DNA of 64,000 nucleotides from G965205255 sp965205255 (GTDB lineage: Bacteria; Pseudomonadota; Gammaproteobacteria; Pseudomonadales; Endozoicomonadaceae). Both the position numbers and the translations under genes were made by a program. The notes beneath the pieces were generated by a model that was given only the letters and a program-made list of their open reading frames with translations, was not told the DNA's origin and did not search any database. The stretch covers positions 1,674,001-1,738,000 of the forward strand of contig OZ242051.1 in assembly GCA_965205255.1 (NCBI GenBank), in the 5' to 3' direction. Numbering within the stretch: the first letter of the stretch is position 1; the number at the start of each line of letters is the position of its first letter. Of this stretch, positions 35,501 through 45,507 are shown one piece after another.

Positions 35501-36532
35501 TTATTGTTTTGAAAAAGTCATGCTGTCTTTTTCTGAGGTTTGAACATGTTCTGGTTTGACCATTAAGCAGGCGACCATGTGATTATTTACGAAATTGACA
35601 GTGGGTTGTTGGTGAGCACATACCTTTTTTGCCAATGGACAGCGTGTTCTGAAAACACAGCCTGAAGGTAAACTAACAAGTGATGGTAAATCGCCCTGTA
35701 GGCATTGAATGGTTTTTTCCTGTTCAGTCTGAGGGTCAGGAACAGGTATGGCAGAAAGAAGTGCTTTTGTATAAGGATGTTGAGGGTTGTCATACAGTGT
35801 GCTGACAGGTGCAAGTTCCATCAATTTACCTGAATACATGACCATTATTTTATCGCTTAAATGTTTTACGACACTTAGATCATGCGAGATAAACACTAAA
35901 GAAATATTCATCTTTTGTTTCAGCTCATTTAATAATGTTATGATCTGTGCCTGAACAGATACATCAAGTGCGCTAACAGGCTCATCACAAATAACAAGTT
36001 CTGGTTTGCAAATCAGTGCCCTTGCAATGCCAGCGCGTTGACATTGTCCGCCAGAAAATTCATGAGGATAACGATTAATTACATCAGGTAAAAGTCCTAC
36101 TTCGTTCATTATTTGTCTAACTTGCTGTCTTATATCATGACGGCTGAGGTTTGGATAAAAGTTAAGAAGTGGTTCTGCAATACATTGACCGATGGTCATG
36201 CGGGGGTTTAATGATGCTACTGGGTCCTGAAAAATCATTTGGATATTTTTTCTGATAACTTTCCATGTGCGCTTATTTGCTTTTGTCAGATTTTGTTTTT
36301 GCCAGATAATGTTCCCGCTGTTTGTTGAGATTAATCCCGCGAGAGCTCTTGCAAGAGTTGATTTTCCACAGCCTGATTCTCCAACAATACCTAATGTTTC
36401 ACCTTTATGCAGTTCGAAAGAAATGTCATCAACCGCTTTTAAAGCCAAAGGTTTTTTCCAAAAAATAAAATTGTTTTTTACTGAAAAGTGTACTTTTAGT
36501 TGCTGGACTTTTAGAATTGGCTCTTGGGGCAT
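35501..36532 (-). CDS. oppF: Oligopeptide ABC transporter ATP-binding protein OppF
   Basis: One of the two ATPase subunits of the peptide importer. Walker A GESGCGKSTLARAL, signature FSGGQCQRAGIARAL and Walker B LVICDEPVSALD are intact. The C-terminal oligopeptide-transporter extension carries the cysteine cluster CVFRTRCPLAKKVC that binds an iron-sulfur cluster in this family. It is 343 residues and last in oppBCDF. Confidence 0.94.
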   Translation of the reverse strand: MPQEPILKVQQLKVHFSVKNNFIFWKKPLALKAVDDISFELHKGETLGIVGESGCGKSTLARALAGLISTNSGNIIWQKQNLTKANKRTWKVIRKNIQMIFQDPVASLNPRMTIGQCIAEPLLNFYPNLSRHDIRQQVRQIMNEVGLLPDVINRYPHEFSGGQCQRAGIARALICKPELVICDEPVSALDVSVQAQIITLLNELKQKMNISLVFISHDLSVVKHLSDKIMVMYSGKLMELAPVSTLYDNPQHPYTKALLSAIPVPDPQTEQEKTIQCLQGDLPSLVSLPSGCVFRTRCPLAKKVCAHQQPTVNFVNNHMVACLMVKPEHVQTSEKDSMTFSKQ

Positions 36533-36541
36533 AAGTTTATA

Positions 36542-37528
36542 CTAACTGGTTTCATTGTCGGATAAACCTGCTTTCTGCTCAAGCTGAAAACAGCATGCAC
36601 TGTGTTGGTTTGTTAGTTTTATTTCTGGTGGTTTTCTTTGTTTGCACACATCCATTACATATGGACACCGCTCATTAAACCTACAACTATTTCCTGCATT
36701 TAACAAATTTGGTGGACTACCAGAAATAAAAGATAGTTCTGAGTTTTTATCTATGCGTGGAACTGAATTGAGCAAGCCTTTTGTATATGGGTGCCCTGTT
36801 CGATAAAAAATATCATCGACCATACCTGTTTCTATAATTTGTCCGGCGTACATTATAATTATTCTATCGCACATTCTTGCAATTATTCCCATATCATGAG
36901 TAATTAAAATTACAGACATCTTAAACATGTCTTTTAATTGCTTAATCTGTGAAAGCACCTGAGACTGAGTGGTAACATCAAGTGCTGTGGTGGGTTCATC
37001 GGCAATAAGCAGTTGAGGCTTGCATAAAAGTGCCATCGCAATCATAACCCTTTGTCGCATGCCTCCAGAAAGCTCATGAGGGTAAGCGTTCATTCTACTT
37101 TTAGCATTGGGAATATTCATGGTATTTAGCATGTCAAGAGATGCTTCGTAAGCCTGTTTTCTTGTCTTTTTTTTGTGAAAACGTAACACTTCCATTAATT
37201 GTTTTTTTATTTTGATGTAGGGGTTGAGAGAGGTCATTGGATCTTGAAATATCATGGCAATTTTATTGGCACGCAACTTATTCATTTTTCTGTGAGTAAG
37301 ATTAAGTATGTCACGACCATCCATAAAAGCGCTACCTGTCACCTTCCCATTGTTAGCTGTTAGCCTGGTTAATGCAAATGCCATTTGACTTTTACCTGAG
37401 CCTGACTCACCAACAATTCCTAGTATTTCTCCTGAATTGACAGAAAAACTCAATTTGTCGACAGCTGTTATCTTTCCTTCTGGTGTGTCAAAAGAGATAC
37501 TTAGCTGGTCAATTTTCAACAAGTTCAT
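36542..37528 (-). CDS. oppD: Oligopeptide ABC transporter ATP-binding protein OppD
   Basis: The partner ATPase of OppF. Walker A GESGSGKSQMAFAL, signature LSGGMRQRVMIAMAL and Walker B LLIADEPTTALD are intact, and the C-terminal CRFNERCPYVMDVC cysteine cluster is present. The 328-residue length is normal. Only 9 bases separate it from oppF. Confidence 0.94.
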   Translation of the reverse strand: MNLLKIDQLSISFDTPEGKITAVDKLSFSVNSGEILGIVGESGSGKSQMAFALTRLTANNGKVTGSAFMDGRDILNLTHRKMNKLRANKIAMIFQDPMTSLNPYIKIKKQLMEVLRFHKKKTRKQAYEASLDMLNTMNIPNAKSRMNAYPHELSGGMRQRVMIAMALLCKPQLLIADEPTTALDVTTQSQVLSQIKQLKDMFKMSVILITHDMGIIARMCDRIIIMYAGQIIETGMVDDIFYRTGHPYTKGLLNSVPRIDKNSELSFISGSPPNLLNAGNSCRFNERCPYVMDVCKQRKPPEIKLTNQHSACCFQLEQKAGLSDNETS

Positions 37529-37539
37529 GTGCTCTCCTG

Positions 37540-38496
37540 TTAATGGTCTTTGGGGTCTAGTGCATCTCGTATACCATCCCCGATAAAGTTAAGGCAAAAT
37601 AAAGTAGTGGTTAAAAAAATCACCGGAAAAATAAGTTGCCACGGATTGCTTTCCATTACTTGTGCACCATCATTAACTAAAGCTCCCCAGCTAGTCATGG
37701 GCTCTTGAATGCCTAAGCCGAGAAAGCTTAGAAAAGATTCATAGAGTATCAATGTAGGAACTAATAGTGACACATAAATGACAATCAGTCCTGTGGTATT
37801 AGGGATGATATGTCTGAATATTATTGTCCATGTTCCTGAACCACTGATGTGTGCCGCTTCAATAAACTCCTTCTTTTTAAGGCTTATTGTTTGCCCCCGA
37901 ACGATTCTGGCCATATCGAGCCATGAAACTGCACCAATGGCAATAAAAATAAAAAATAAAGAACGCCCTAAAAAAGTAACAGCCAAAATAACCAAAAAAG
38001 TAAAAGGCAATGAGTATAGAATTTCTACAATCCTCATCATAATAGTATCGGTTCGACCACCAATAAAGCCTGAAGTTGCACCGTATATAAGACCAATACT
38101 ACAAGCAACAAGAGCACCAGATAAACTCACCAGTAACGATATCCGTCCACCGGTCATTGTTCTAACAAAAATATCACGCCCAAGGCTGTCAGTGCCGAAT
38201 ATATGCCCGTTGGCAAAGCTAGGTCCCTGAGATATATAAGACCAGTCAATATGGCTGTAACTAAAGACACTAAAATAGGGTCCTGCGACAACAGCTACAA
38301 TTATGACTGAAAAAAGTACAATACTGATAACAGAGGCTTTATTTTTAAAAAAACGCCGTCGAGCATCAGACCAAATACTTCTTCCTTTAATATTTAATGC
38401 ATCAGAGAATTGATGAGTCGTCTCAGGTAGGATTTTATTTTTACGACCGGAGTTTTTATGTAGTGGGTGAAACAAGGGCTTTTTGGTATTATTCAT
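37540..38496 (-). CDS. oppC: Oligopeptide ABC transporter permease OppC
   Basis: An inner-membrane permease with six helices and the BPD-transp-1 EAA loop (EFIEAAHISGSGTWTIIFRHIIPNT). The N-terminal cytoplasmic extension and the segment FGTDSLGRDIFVRTMTGGRISL are OppC-specific. Length 318. It overlaps oppB by 8 bases. Confidence 0.94.
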   Translation of the reverse strand: MNNTKKPLFHPLHKNSGRKNKILPETTHQFSDALNIKGRSIWSDARRRFFKNKASVISIVLFSVIIVAVVAGPYFSVFSYSHIDWSYISQGPSFANGHIFGTDSLGRDIFVRTMTGGRISLLVSLSGALVACSIGLIYGATSGFIGGRTDTIMMRIVEILYSLPFTFLVILAVTFLGRSLFFIFIAIGAVSWLDMARIVRGQTISLKKKEFIEAAHISGSGTWTIIFRHIIPNTTGLIVIYVSLLVPTLILYESFLSFLGLGIQEPMTSWGALVNDGAQVMESNPWQLIFPVIFLTTTLFCLNFIGDGIRDALDPKDH

Positions 38497-39412
38497 AACG
38501 TACTCTGGGGTCTATAAATGCATATATAATATCAACAATGATTGTGAAAATAATGGTGAGTACGCCAATCATTAATGTAAGACCAAGAATTAATGAATAA
38601 TCTCTGTTGAGTGCTCCCTGAACAAAAAGCTGCCCAACACCCGGTAAAGCAAATACTGTTTCAATAACCACAGAACCTGTGATAATACCAACAAGTGTTG
38701 GGCCAAGGTAAGATATTACCGGAAGCAATGCAGGCTTGAGTGCATGAGCCAGTATGATATACCAGCCAGGAAGTCCTTTAGCTTTTGCTGTACGAATAAA
38801 AGGACTATTTAATATTTCTAACAGACTGCCTCGCATAATTCGTGCAATGACTGTGATATAAAGGAAAGCCATTGCCAAAACGGGTAAAATAACATAGTGC
38901 CAGTTAGTTGCATGCCATCCGCCAGCAGGTAGCCATTTAAGCCAAACAGCAAAAATTAATACCAGCAACGGTGCAATAACAAATGATGGTAAAACTATTC
39001 CAGCCATAGAAACAGACATAAGTAGGTAATCAATCCAAGTATTTTGTTTTAGCGCGGTAATAGTGCCGATTAAAATACCGAATACAACAGCCAACGTAAA
39101 AGCAAGAAAACCTATCTCTATGGAAACAGGTAAACTTTGAACCAGCAGCTGGTTGACTGTAAAATCCTGATATCGAAAAGAAGGGCCAAGGTCACCATGT
39201 AATAACTGATTTACATAATAAAAAAACTGCTTCCATAGCGGTTTATCAAGATGGTATTGGTGCAAAATATTTTGAAGTATTTGTGGTGGTAAAGTCCTGT
39301 CGCCAGTAAAAGGCGTACCAGGCGAAAAATGTATTAAAACAAAAGAGATAACAACCAAAATTAGCAAGGTTGGAATTGAAAGTAAGATTCTTTTTAATAT
39401 AAATGTAAGCAT
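38489..39412 (-). CDS. oppB: Oligopeptide ABC transporter permease OppB
   Basis: The first gene of the operon. It tracks the OppB family closely over its 307 residues: ISFVLIHFSPGTPFTGDRTLPP, LHGDLGPSFRYQDF, TALKQNTWIDY, the EAA loop FIRTAKAKGLPGWYIILAHALKPALLP, and GALNRDYSLILGL near the end. No oppA (substrate-binding protein) precedes it, where it usually lies; a repeat element and the hybrid kinase occupy that side. Confidence 0.95.
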   Translation of the reverse strand: MLTFILKRILLSIPTLLILVVISFVLIHFSPGTPFTGDRTLPPQILQNILHQYHLDKPLWKQFFYYVNQLLHGDLGPSFRYQDFTVNQLLVQSLPVSIEIGFLAFTLAVVFGILIGTITALKQNTWIDYLLMSVSMAGIVLPSFVIAPLLVLIFAVWLKWLPAGGWHATNWHYVILPVLAMAFLYITVIARIMRGSLLEILNSPFIRTAKAKGLPGWYIILAHALKPALLPVISYLGPTLVGIITGSVVIETVFALPGVGQLFVQGALNRDYSLILGLTLMIGVLTIIFTIIVDIIYAFIDPRVRYE

Positions 39413-39497
39413 CGTGTGCCATATAATATGTCTGGACTTTTGTCGAACTTGAAAACCATTACAGATACCATTATTTGTTAAGGGTAGGAATCTATAA

Positions 39498-39677
39498 TAC
39501 CAAAACCTACTTCTGACTTCTTATTGCTCTAGTTTTCTGATCTTGCCATTATGCATTGATATGCGTTGAAGCTCCCGGCAATAGCTGGCTATTACTCGTC
39601 ACGTCTAGTCGTCATTTTGCCTTTAATAGCAATCCACAAAAGCATGTTCATAGCAGTAGTTTGAAACAATTTTTGTA
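39498..39677 (+). repeat. Dispersed TIR element, copy 6
   Basis: TACCAAAACCTACTTCTGAC at the left and the degenerate TTTGAAACAATTTTTGTA at the right bound it. The interior has a small internal duplication (atgcattgatatgcgttga; cgtcacgtctagtcgtcatt). It lies upstream of oppB, where its promoter and an oppA would be expected. The rest of the 39413-39868 gap shows no gene. Confidence 0.85.
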
Positions 39678-39868
39678 TAATATTAACAATGCTAAAGATA
39701 TAAATTCCTGCTTTTACAGGCACGGTATATGAATAAGTTTGTATCATCACCGAGTGTTTTTAATATGAAAAACTCCATATTGAATATGAAATCATATTGT
39801 TTGTATTTATGCCGGCTATTTACACGTTACCATACATTATGATGTGAGAGTACTAGGAAAATAATGAG

Positions 39869-42800
39869 TCATCCAGTTAGTGCTATAATTTTTTTTAGCA
39901 AATCTTCTGCTTCCTCAAAATCAAAGTTTTCAATAGTTGATTGAAGTTCATTTATAGATATATTTGCCTTTTTATTTTTGAGCTTTTCTTTTAATAAGGC
40001 AACATGTGCAATAGCGTCTATATTCCCCGTTTGTAAATCTTTAGATAACAATGACAGCAAATGTTTAATAGTTAAATGATTATCTATAGATAGTTTTGAA
40101 AAATGAGAAGAACCGGTAGTTTCAGGTGAAATCTTTTTGATATTGTTAACTGCATCAGATAAAACACTTCGGAAATGTAATAGCAACTTATGAGTTAGCT
40201 GGTTGTCTTTGTGTTGTTTTAATATTTGCTCTATCTTGGTGCATATATTGCATAAATCCATTGCACCTAAATTTCCTGAAACACCTTTGAGTGTATGACA
40301 CTCTTGATATGCCAGATCTCTGTTGCTTTTCAGTTGTGATATAAAGACCTGATAAAAACCTTCATAGGTTTTTGCAAAATTTTTCAACAGCGATATATAA
40401 GTGGCTACATTGTTTTGTAGTCTTTCTAATGCAGCTTGTGTATCAAAAGCTGTTAATTGTATTGATAATTCTGTTTCATCAAGCATAGGTTGAATGTTGG
40501 TATTAGATGAATTTTGAATGTTATTTGTTGTATATTTTTTTGGAGAGAACTTTGTAAGAATAGCCTGCAACTTTTGCGGTATAATAGGCTTTCCAAGGTG
40601 ATCGTTCATTCCTTTTGTCAGACAATTTTTGATATCACTATGTGTGGTGTGTGCAGTCATTGCGATAATTGGGATTTTTTCCATACCCTTTATTTCGCGA
40701 ATTTTTCGTGTGGTTTCATAACCGTCCATGTTAGGCATTTGAATATCCATAAAAATCAAATCAAAAGCTTTTGATTTAACAAAACTTATAGCCTCATATC
40801 CATTATTTGCCATAGTTATTGAAACTTTCATGGAATCTAAAAGGCCATTAATCACTTCCTGATTAATTTCATTATCTTCGACTACAAGCACGTTAAGTGA
40901 TGAAAATTCAATTTGTTGTATCAAATCAGTCTTATTCATAAATGTGGTTTGTTTGTCTTGTCTGAGAGAGCTGGTTCTTTTTAGCTGTAGTGAAAAGTAA
41001 AATAAGCTGCCTTTATTTGGCTCAGACTTAACTTTAATGTCTCCACCCATCAAGTTGACTAAACGTCTGCTGATGGTAAGTCCAAGCCCTGTTCCTCCAA
41101 ACCTTCTTGTGGTTGAACTATCAGCCTGATAAAAAGAACTGAAAAGTCCTTTGATATGCTCTTCTGTCATACCTATACCGGTATCTTCTATTTGAAAGTT
41201 AACTTCAATGGTAGTATCACTGATGATATTGGTGTGGACCATGACTTTAACGTAGCCATATTTGGTAAACTTAATACCGTTTTGAGCCAGATTAATGAGA
41301 ACCTGATTTATGCGTAACGGATCACCAACAACACTATCGTATTGTTCTTTGACCGGTTCGCAGATAAATGCAATATTTTTTTCGTTGGCCTGAATATCAA
41401 GCAAGTCTCTTAGTTTTTCAATTAATTGTTTGTTAATGCTAAAAGGAACTTCTTCGAGGTGTATTTTTTCTGCTTCAATCTTCGAAAAGTCAAGTATGTC
41501 ACTAATTATGCCCAGTAATGCTTCTGTTGCTGATGAAATTTTTTCAAGGTGGTTTCGTTGTCTGCTGTCAAGACTTGTCTGTAAAGCCAGACGAGTTAAG
41601 CCGATTATCGCATTCATAGGTGTTCTTATTTCGTGGCTCATATTGGCTAAAAATTGGCTTTTAGCCTCATTTGCTCTGTCTGCTTCTTCTTTAGCTTTTC
41701 TTAGTGCTTTTTCTGCCTGTTTTCTTTCTGTGATATTTCTGCCAGACATAAATATAAAACCCTCGCCTTCGTATTCCATATAGTTGGCCGTCACTTCTAC
41801 CGGAAAAATACTGCCATTTTTGCTTTGACGAGAGGACTCATAAGTGAAAAAACGCTTTATTTGCATTTGATCCCATAATTGTTGCCAGGAAGATTTATCA
41901 GCACCAGGACTTAAATCAGCAATACCTGTTTGTAAAAGTTCAGCCTGAGAATACCCAAGAGCTTTACTGGCGGCTTCATTGACATATTTATGAGAACCGT
42001 CTTTGCGTAGCCAATGTACATAGTCAGCGGCATTATCCAGAGAGAAACGAGCCATTGACAGTTCCCTTTCTCGTAGCTTTTGTTCTGTAATATCCACTAA
42101 AGTACCAATGGCTCGTAAAGGATTATTAAATTGATCTCTGGCAATAACCCGTCCTTTGGTTCTTACAGATAAGTAGTTACCATTTTTGCACATCATCCGA
42201 CATTCATGCTCCATGGTTTTGTCTGAATTAGACAAAGAGAGCATTCTTTGCATGTTATTTGATGTGATTTTTTTATCTTCTGGATGTATCAGGCTAATCC
42301 ATGTGTTGATGTTTTCCTTAAGTTCTTTGGGTTTATAACCCAGCATACTTAAATATCTGGAGCTAAAATATACATGTTTCTGTTGTATATCCCAGTCCCA
42401 CAAACCATCAGATGCAGCATCCATAGCAAGCTGGTAACGTTCTTCACTTCGGTGCAGGGCATCTTCTGCTTCTTTTCTTGAGCGCATAATGGAAATAAGT
42501 TCTGAAGTCCGCTGCAATAAGCTTATCTGTTCGGAGCTCCATAATTTCATCTTTTCAGATGAAAACTGTGCAATAAACCCTACAATTTTCCCCAGCACTA
42601 CCATTGGAACTACGGTAAGTGAGTTGTACTGCAAACTCTGCATCATCTGAGTGATTTTTTTATCATTTTTGACAGTTACATTACTCATATGTATTTGCCT
42701 GATATGGCAAGACTTTTGATTGCAACATGGATACATATAATTTAAAAGATCTTTAAGAGTTTGTTTATTTTGAGTTGTGGGCCATTGGAATGCCAGATTT

Positions 42801-44161
42801 ATTTGATCGTTCTTATTTTCAAAAACACATGAGAGATCAGCTTGGAGAAGTTCAGTTATACTTTTAATTGCATAGAAAACGCCTTTTTCAAGGCTTTGTT
42901 CCATGAAGTGGCGACTGATATTATTTAGTACGCGGTCGCTTTCTGCCCGGGTTCTTAGAGATACTTCCATCCTTTGACGTTCTGCTACTTCCTTTGAAAG
43001 TCTTCTGTTCCAGTATATTATGAGTATCAATACAATAAAAATAAGTGTAGTGCTGATTAGAAACTCATAGCCGATTCGTTTTTCTGATAGTTCAATTTTA
43101 TTCCATTGATGCTCAATAAACTGTTGTTCTTTGTATGAAACCAGTTGCAAGGACTTGTTTATAAGTTTAAATAACATGGGATTATTTTTTTTTATGACGA
43201 ACTCAAAGAAGGAAGTATAAGGAAGCTTGCTTACAATCCTAAAATTTTGAAACTTAATCTGACTCGTGATAAATTTAGCCGTCGCAAGATTTGTAATTAA
43301 TGCGTCTACACTATTTGTCATCAGCAAATAAAGTGCCTGGTTGATTTCATGGCTAGGCTCAAAATGAACAAGCGGGTACTGGTCTTTAAGCTCGTTCAAA
43401 ATATGCAGGGACGAAAGAACAATAACTTTTTTATGGGCAAAGTTTGTCAGTGAAATATTTTTTTTTTCTGGTTTTTGGGTAATAAGGGCCGTAGGTATCT
43501 GAAAGTAGGTTTGTGACTTGTTTCCTAGATAAGCAGGATCATAAAAAAATGGAGCAATCATATCGACTTGTTGGTCTTGGAGTAATTCTGCACTTTCCTG
43601 CTCACTTGTGGTGAAAATAAAATCAAAATGAACACCCAGTTTTTGTTCAATGAGGTACAGATAGTTGATAGTGATACCGGCTGGTTGCTGGTGTTCATCT
43701 GAGAAACTAATCGGGGGAAGAGAAAGATTAAGTGCGATACGAATGTTTTTGTGTTTTGTTATCCACTCTTTTTCTTGTTGTGTTAAGTTTATTTCATGAA
43801 AAGCCTGTGTATCTTTATTATTATTTGTTTTCCATTTTTCCATTAATTGTAATTTTTTAAAATCTGGTACCTTCTGCATAAGTTGGTTTTTTCTTTCAAA
43901 GAAAGGGTTCATCTTGTTTGCAGATGTATCAGTATCAACAGTACCGCTATTAGTCATATCACCAGAAGAGAGTTTAGGACTCTCCTCTTTGAGGCTCAGA
44001 GTCTTACTCTCTTCTTTTTTTGCATAAAAAGGGAGTTTAGAGGCTGATGAAGTTTTTGATGAAAATGAATTTTCAGAGTTGTTGCTATAGCAATTTACTG
44101 ATGCTAAAAGGCAGTGAAGCGCAATGATAAAACGCAAGTTACGATAGTGACAACCCTTCAT
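39869..44161 (-). CDS. BvgS/EvgS-like hybrid sensor histidine kinase
   Basis: The 1430-residue protein carries, in order: a leader (about 10-25), a serine-rich linker, a periplasmic solute-binding (SBP_bac_3-type) sensor (about 135-355), a membrane helix (368-384), a GAF-like domain (about 410-560), two PAS domains with PAC ends (about 570-695 and 703-815), HisKA with MSHEIRTPMN (His843), an HATPase domain (DTGIGM, GGTGLGLTI), a receiver with the phospho-acceptor in FMDIQMPNMDG (Asp1139) and a C-terminal HPt domain with ECHTLKG (His1289). All phosphorelay residues are present. The order matches BvgS/EvgS-type unorthodox kinases that respond to small ligands. No response regulator lies next to it, so its output partner is elsewhere. 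Confidence 0.9.
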   Translation of the reverse strand: MKGCHYRNLRFIIALHCLLASVNCYSNNSENSFSSKTSSASKLPFYAKKEESKTLSLKEESPKLSSGDMTNSGTVDTDTSANKMNPFFERKNQLMQKVPDFKKLQLMEKWKTNNNKDTQAFHEINLTQQEKEWITKHKNIRIALNLSLPPISFSDEHQQPAGITINYLYLIEQKLGVHFDFIFTTSEQESAELLQDQQVDMIAPFFYDPAYLGNKSQTYFQIPTALITQKPEKKNISLTNFAHKKVIVLSSLHILNELKDQYPLVHFEPSHEINQALYLLMTNSVDALITNLATAKFITSQIKFQNFRIVSKLPYTSFFEFVIKKNNPMLFKLINKSLQLVSYKEQQFIEHQWNKIELSEKRIGYEFLISTTLIFIVLILIIYWNRRLSKEVAERQRMEVSLRTRAESDRVLNNISRHFMEQSLEKGVFYAIKSITELLQADLSCVFENKNDQINLAFQWPTTQNKQTLKDLLNYMYPCCNQKSCHIRQIHMSNVTVKNDKKITQMMQSLQYNSLTVVPMVVLGKIVGFIAQFSSEKMKLWSSEQISLLQRTSELISIMRSRKEAEDALHRSEERYQLAMDAASDGLWDWDIQQKHVYFSSRYLSMLGYKPKELKENINTWISLIHPEDKKITSNNMQRMLSLSNSDKTMEHECRMMCKNGNYLSVRTKGRVIARDQFNNPLRAIGTLVDITEQKLRERELSMARFSLDNAADYVHWLRKDGSHKYVNEAASKALGYSQAELLQTGIADLSPGADKSSWQQLWDQMQIKRFFTYESSRQSKNGSIFPVEVTANYMEYEGEGFIFMSGRNITERKQAEKALRKAKEEADRANEAKSQFLANMSHEIRTPMNAIIGLTRLALQTSLDSRQRNHLEKISSATEALLGIISDILDFSKIEAEKIHLEEVPFSINKQLIEKLRDLLDIQANEKNIAFICEPVKEQYDSVVGDPLRINQVLINLAQNGIKFTKYGYVKVMVHTNIISDTTIEVNFQIEDTGIGMTEEHIKGLFSSFYQADSSTTRRFGGTGLGLTISRRLVNLMGGDIKVKSEPNKGSLFYFSLQLKRTSSLRQDKQTTFMNKTDLIQQIEFSSLNVLVVEDNEINQEVINGLLDSMKVSITMANNGYEAISFVKSKAFDLIFMDIQMPNMDGYETTRKIREIKGMEKIPIIAMTAHTTHSDIKNCLTKGMNDHLGKPIIPQKLQAILTKFSPKKYTTNNIQNSSNTNIQPMLDETELSIQLTAFDTQAALERLQNNVATYISLLKNFAKTYEGFYQVFISQLKSNRDLAYQECHTLKGVSGNLGAMDLCNICTKIEQILKQHKDNQLTHKLLLHFRSVLSDAVNNIKKISPETTGSSHFSKLSIDNHLTIKHLLSLLSKDLQTGNIDAIAHVALLKEKLKNKKANISINELQSTIENFDFEEAEDLLKKIIALTG

Positions 44162-44256
44162 TTACATCTGTTTCCTCTTAACTACAATTTCATTCTTAAA
44201 ACAACATATATGAGTTATAGGCTTAACTGTTTATAGCATCAAATTTAAAAATCAGA

Positions 44257-45387
44257 TTAGCCTGACCAAGGTAAAGTAAGATCATGTAGTGGATGGCTAC
44301 CTGGTTTCCATGGTGAACTAAAAAAAGTGTTAAGTTTTTCCGGAGTAACGGATGATAATGAAGAGTCCGCCCATTGTGGAGTATTGTCTTTGTCAACTAA
44401 TAAAGCTCTGATACCTTCATATAAGTCTGTGTGACGAGTGCACTGGATAGCAATATCAAACTCCATTCTAAAAACATTTTCTAAAGAAAGATTTTTCGCG
44501 CGCTTAATTTGTTCTTTTACAATCCATGCCGTGATAGGACAACCTTTTTTCAACGTTCTGCCACATTTGTTAATCCATTCGCTATCACTTTCAAGCATTG
44601 CTGTCAGTATTTTATCTGGAGTTCTGTGGGTTATAATATTTGCAATGAGAGGTTGGTGTTTTTTAAGCTTGGATTTGAGGTGTTGGTTTTCAAAGTGTTT
44701 TTCGGTTTCCTTCAGTAAATTTCTGATGATTTTTTGATTAATATCTTTATCCTGCTCAAATGGTAAAAAATTGAGTTTTTCTTCAATGGTTAAAAGCTGT
44801 GTACCCGAAATAATGTAATCTGCAAGCCCCGCATATATTGCATCGCTTGCATTCATACGGGTTCCGGTCATACCAATAAACTCACCAATTCCATCGGGCA
44901 TACGACTTAAAAACCAGCTACTTCCTACATCAGGGAAAAGACCAATGGTAATTTCTGGCATGGCCAGTACGGATGTTTCGGTAACTATTCTGTGTGATGC
45001 GCCACTCATAAGACCAATCCCTCCCCCCATTACAACCCCGTTACCCAAGCAGATAAGAGGCTTGGGGAAGCAGTGAATTAAGTGGTCGAGTCGGTATTCT
45101 TCGGCAAAAAATTCTTCGGCGTAAGTGTTTTTGCCAAACTTAGCAAGTTTTATGCTGTCAAACAGGCTGCGAATATTGCCGCCAGCACAAAAAGCTTTTT
45201 CACCTTCGCCTTTTAATATGACACATGCAACATTTTCTGATGCTGCCCATTCGATTAGCTTTTGATAAAGTAGTTTTATCATATCTAGCGATAATGCATT
45301 AAGTGTTCTGGGGTCATTCAATGATGCTGTGCAAATCAGATAGCCTGACTTGGTTTTTTTTTCCTGAAAAATAACAGGTGTTTCCAT
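44257..45387 (-). CDS. Enoyl-CoA hydratase/isomerase family protein, probable 3-hydroxyisobutyryl-CoA hydrolase
   Basis: The 376-residue crotonase-fold protein shows GEKAFCAGGNIRSLFDS and the second oxyanion-hole loop NGVVMGGGIGLMSGASHR, followed by LAMPEITIGLFPDVGSSWFLSRM. That combination (PE.xIGLFPDVG plus a C-terminal extension to about 375 residues) is characteristic of HIBYL-CoA hydrolases of valine catabolism rather than short enoyl-CoA hydratases. The gene stands alone with no other branched-chain degradation gene in view, so the exact acyl-CoA substrate is open. Confidence 0.85.
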   Translation of the reverse strand: METPVIFQEKKTKSGYLICTASLNDPRTLNALSLDMIKLLYQKLIEWAASENVACVILKGEGEKAFCAGGNIRSLFDSIKLAKFGKNTYAEEFFAEEYRLDHLIHCFPKPLICLGNGVVMGGGIGLMSGASHRIVTETSVLAMPEITIGLFPDVGSSWFLSRMPDGIGEFIGMTGTRMNASDAIYAGLADYIISGTQLLTIEEKLNFLPFEQDKDINQKIIRNLLKETEKHFENQHLKSKLKKHQPLIANIITHRTPDKILTAMLESDSEWINKCGRTLKKGCPITAWIVKEQIKRAKNLSLENVFRMEFDIAIQCTRHTDLYEGIRALLVDKDNTPQWADSSLSSVTPEKLNTFFSSPWKPGSHPLHDLTLPWSG

Positions 45388-45507
45388 GATGATGATCGCC
45401 TTTTGCTGTTTTTAAGTCCTAGATTTTATATTTGGCAGATTAAACTATTTTAAGTGTTTTCCGATATAACCCATAATCCAGTATGTAACTTACAGGGAGG
45501 TTAATAC

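Noticed and set aside
37778..38230. 150-codon plus-strand ORF
   Set aside because: Antisense to oppC, which has unmistakable family motifs.
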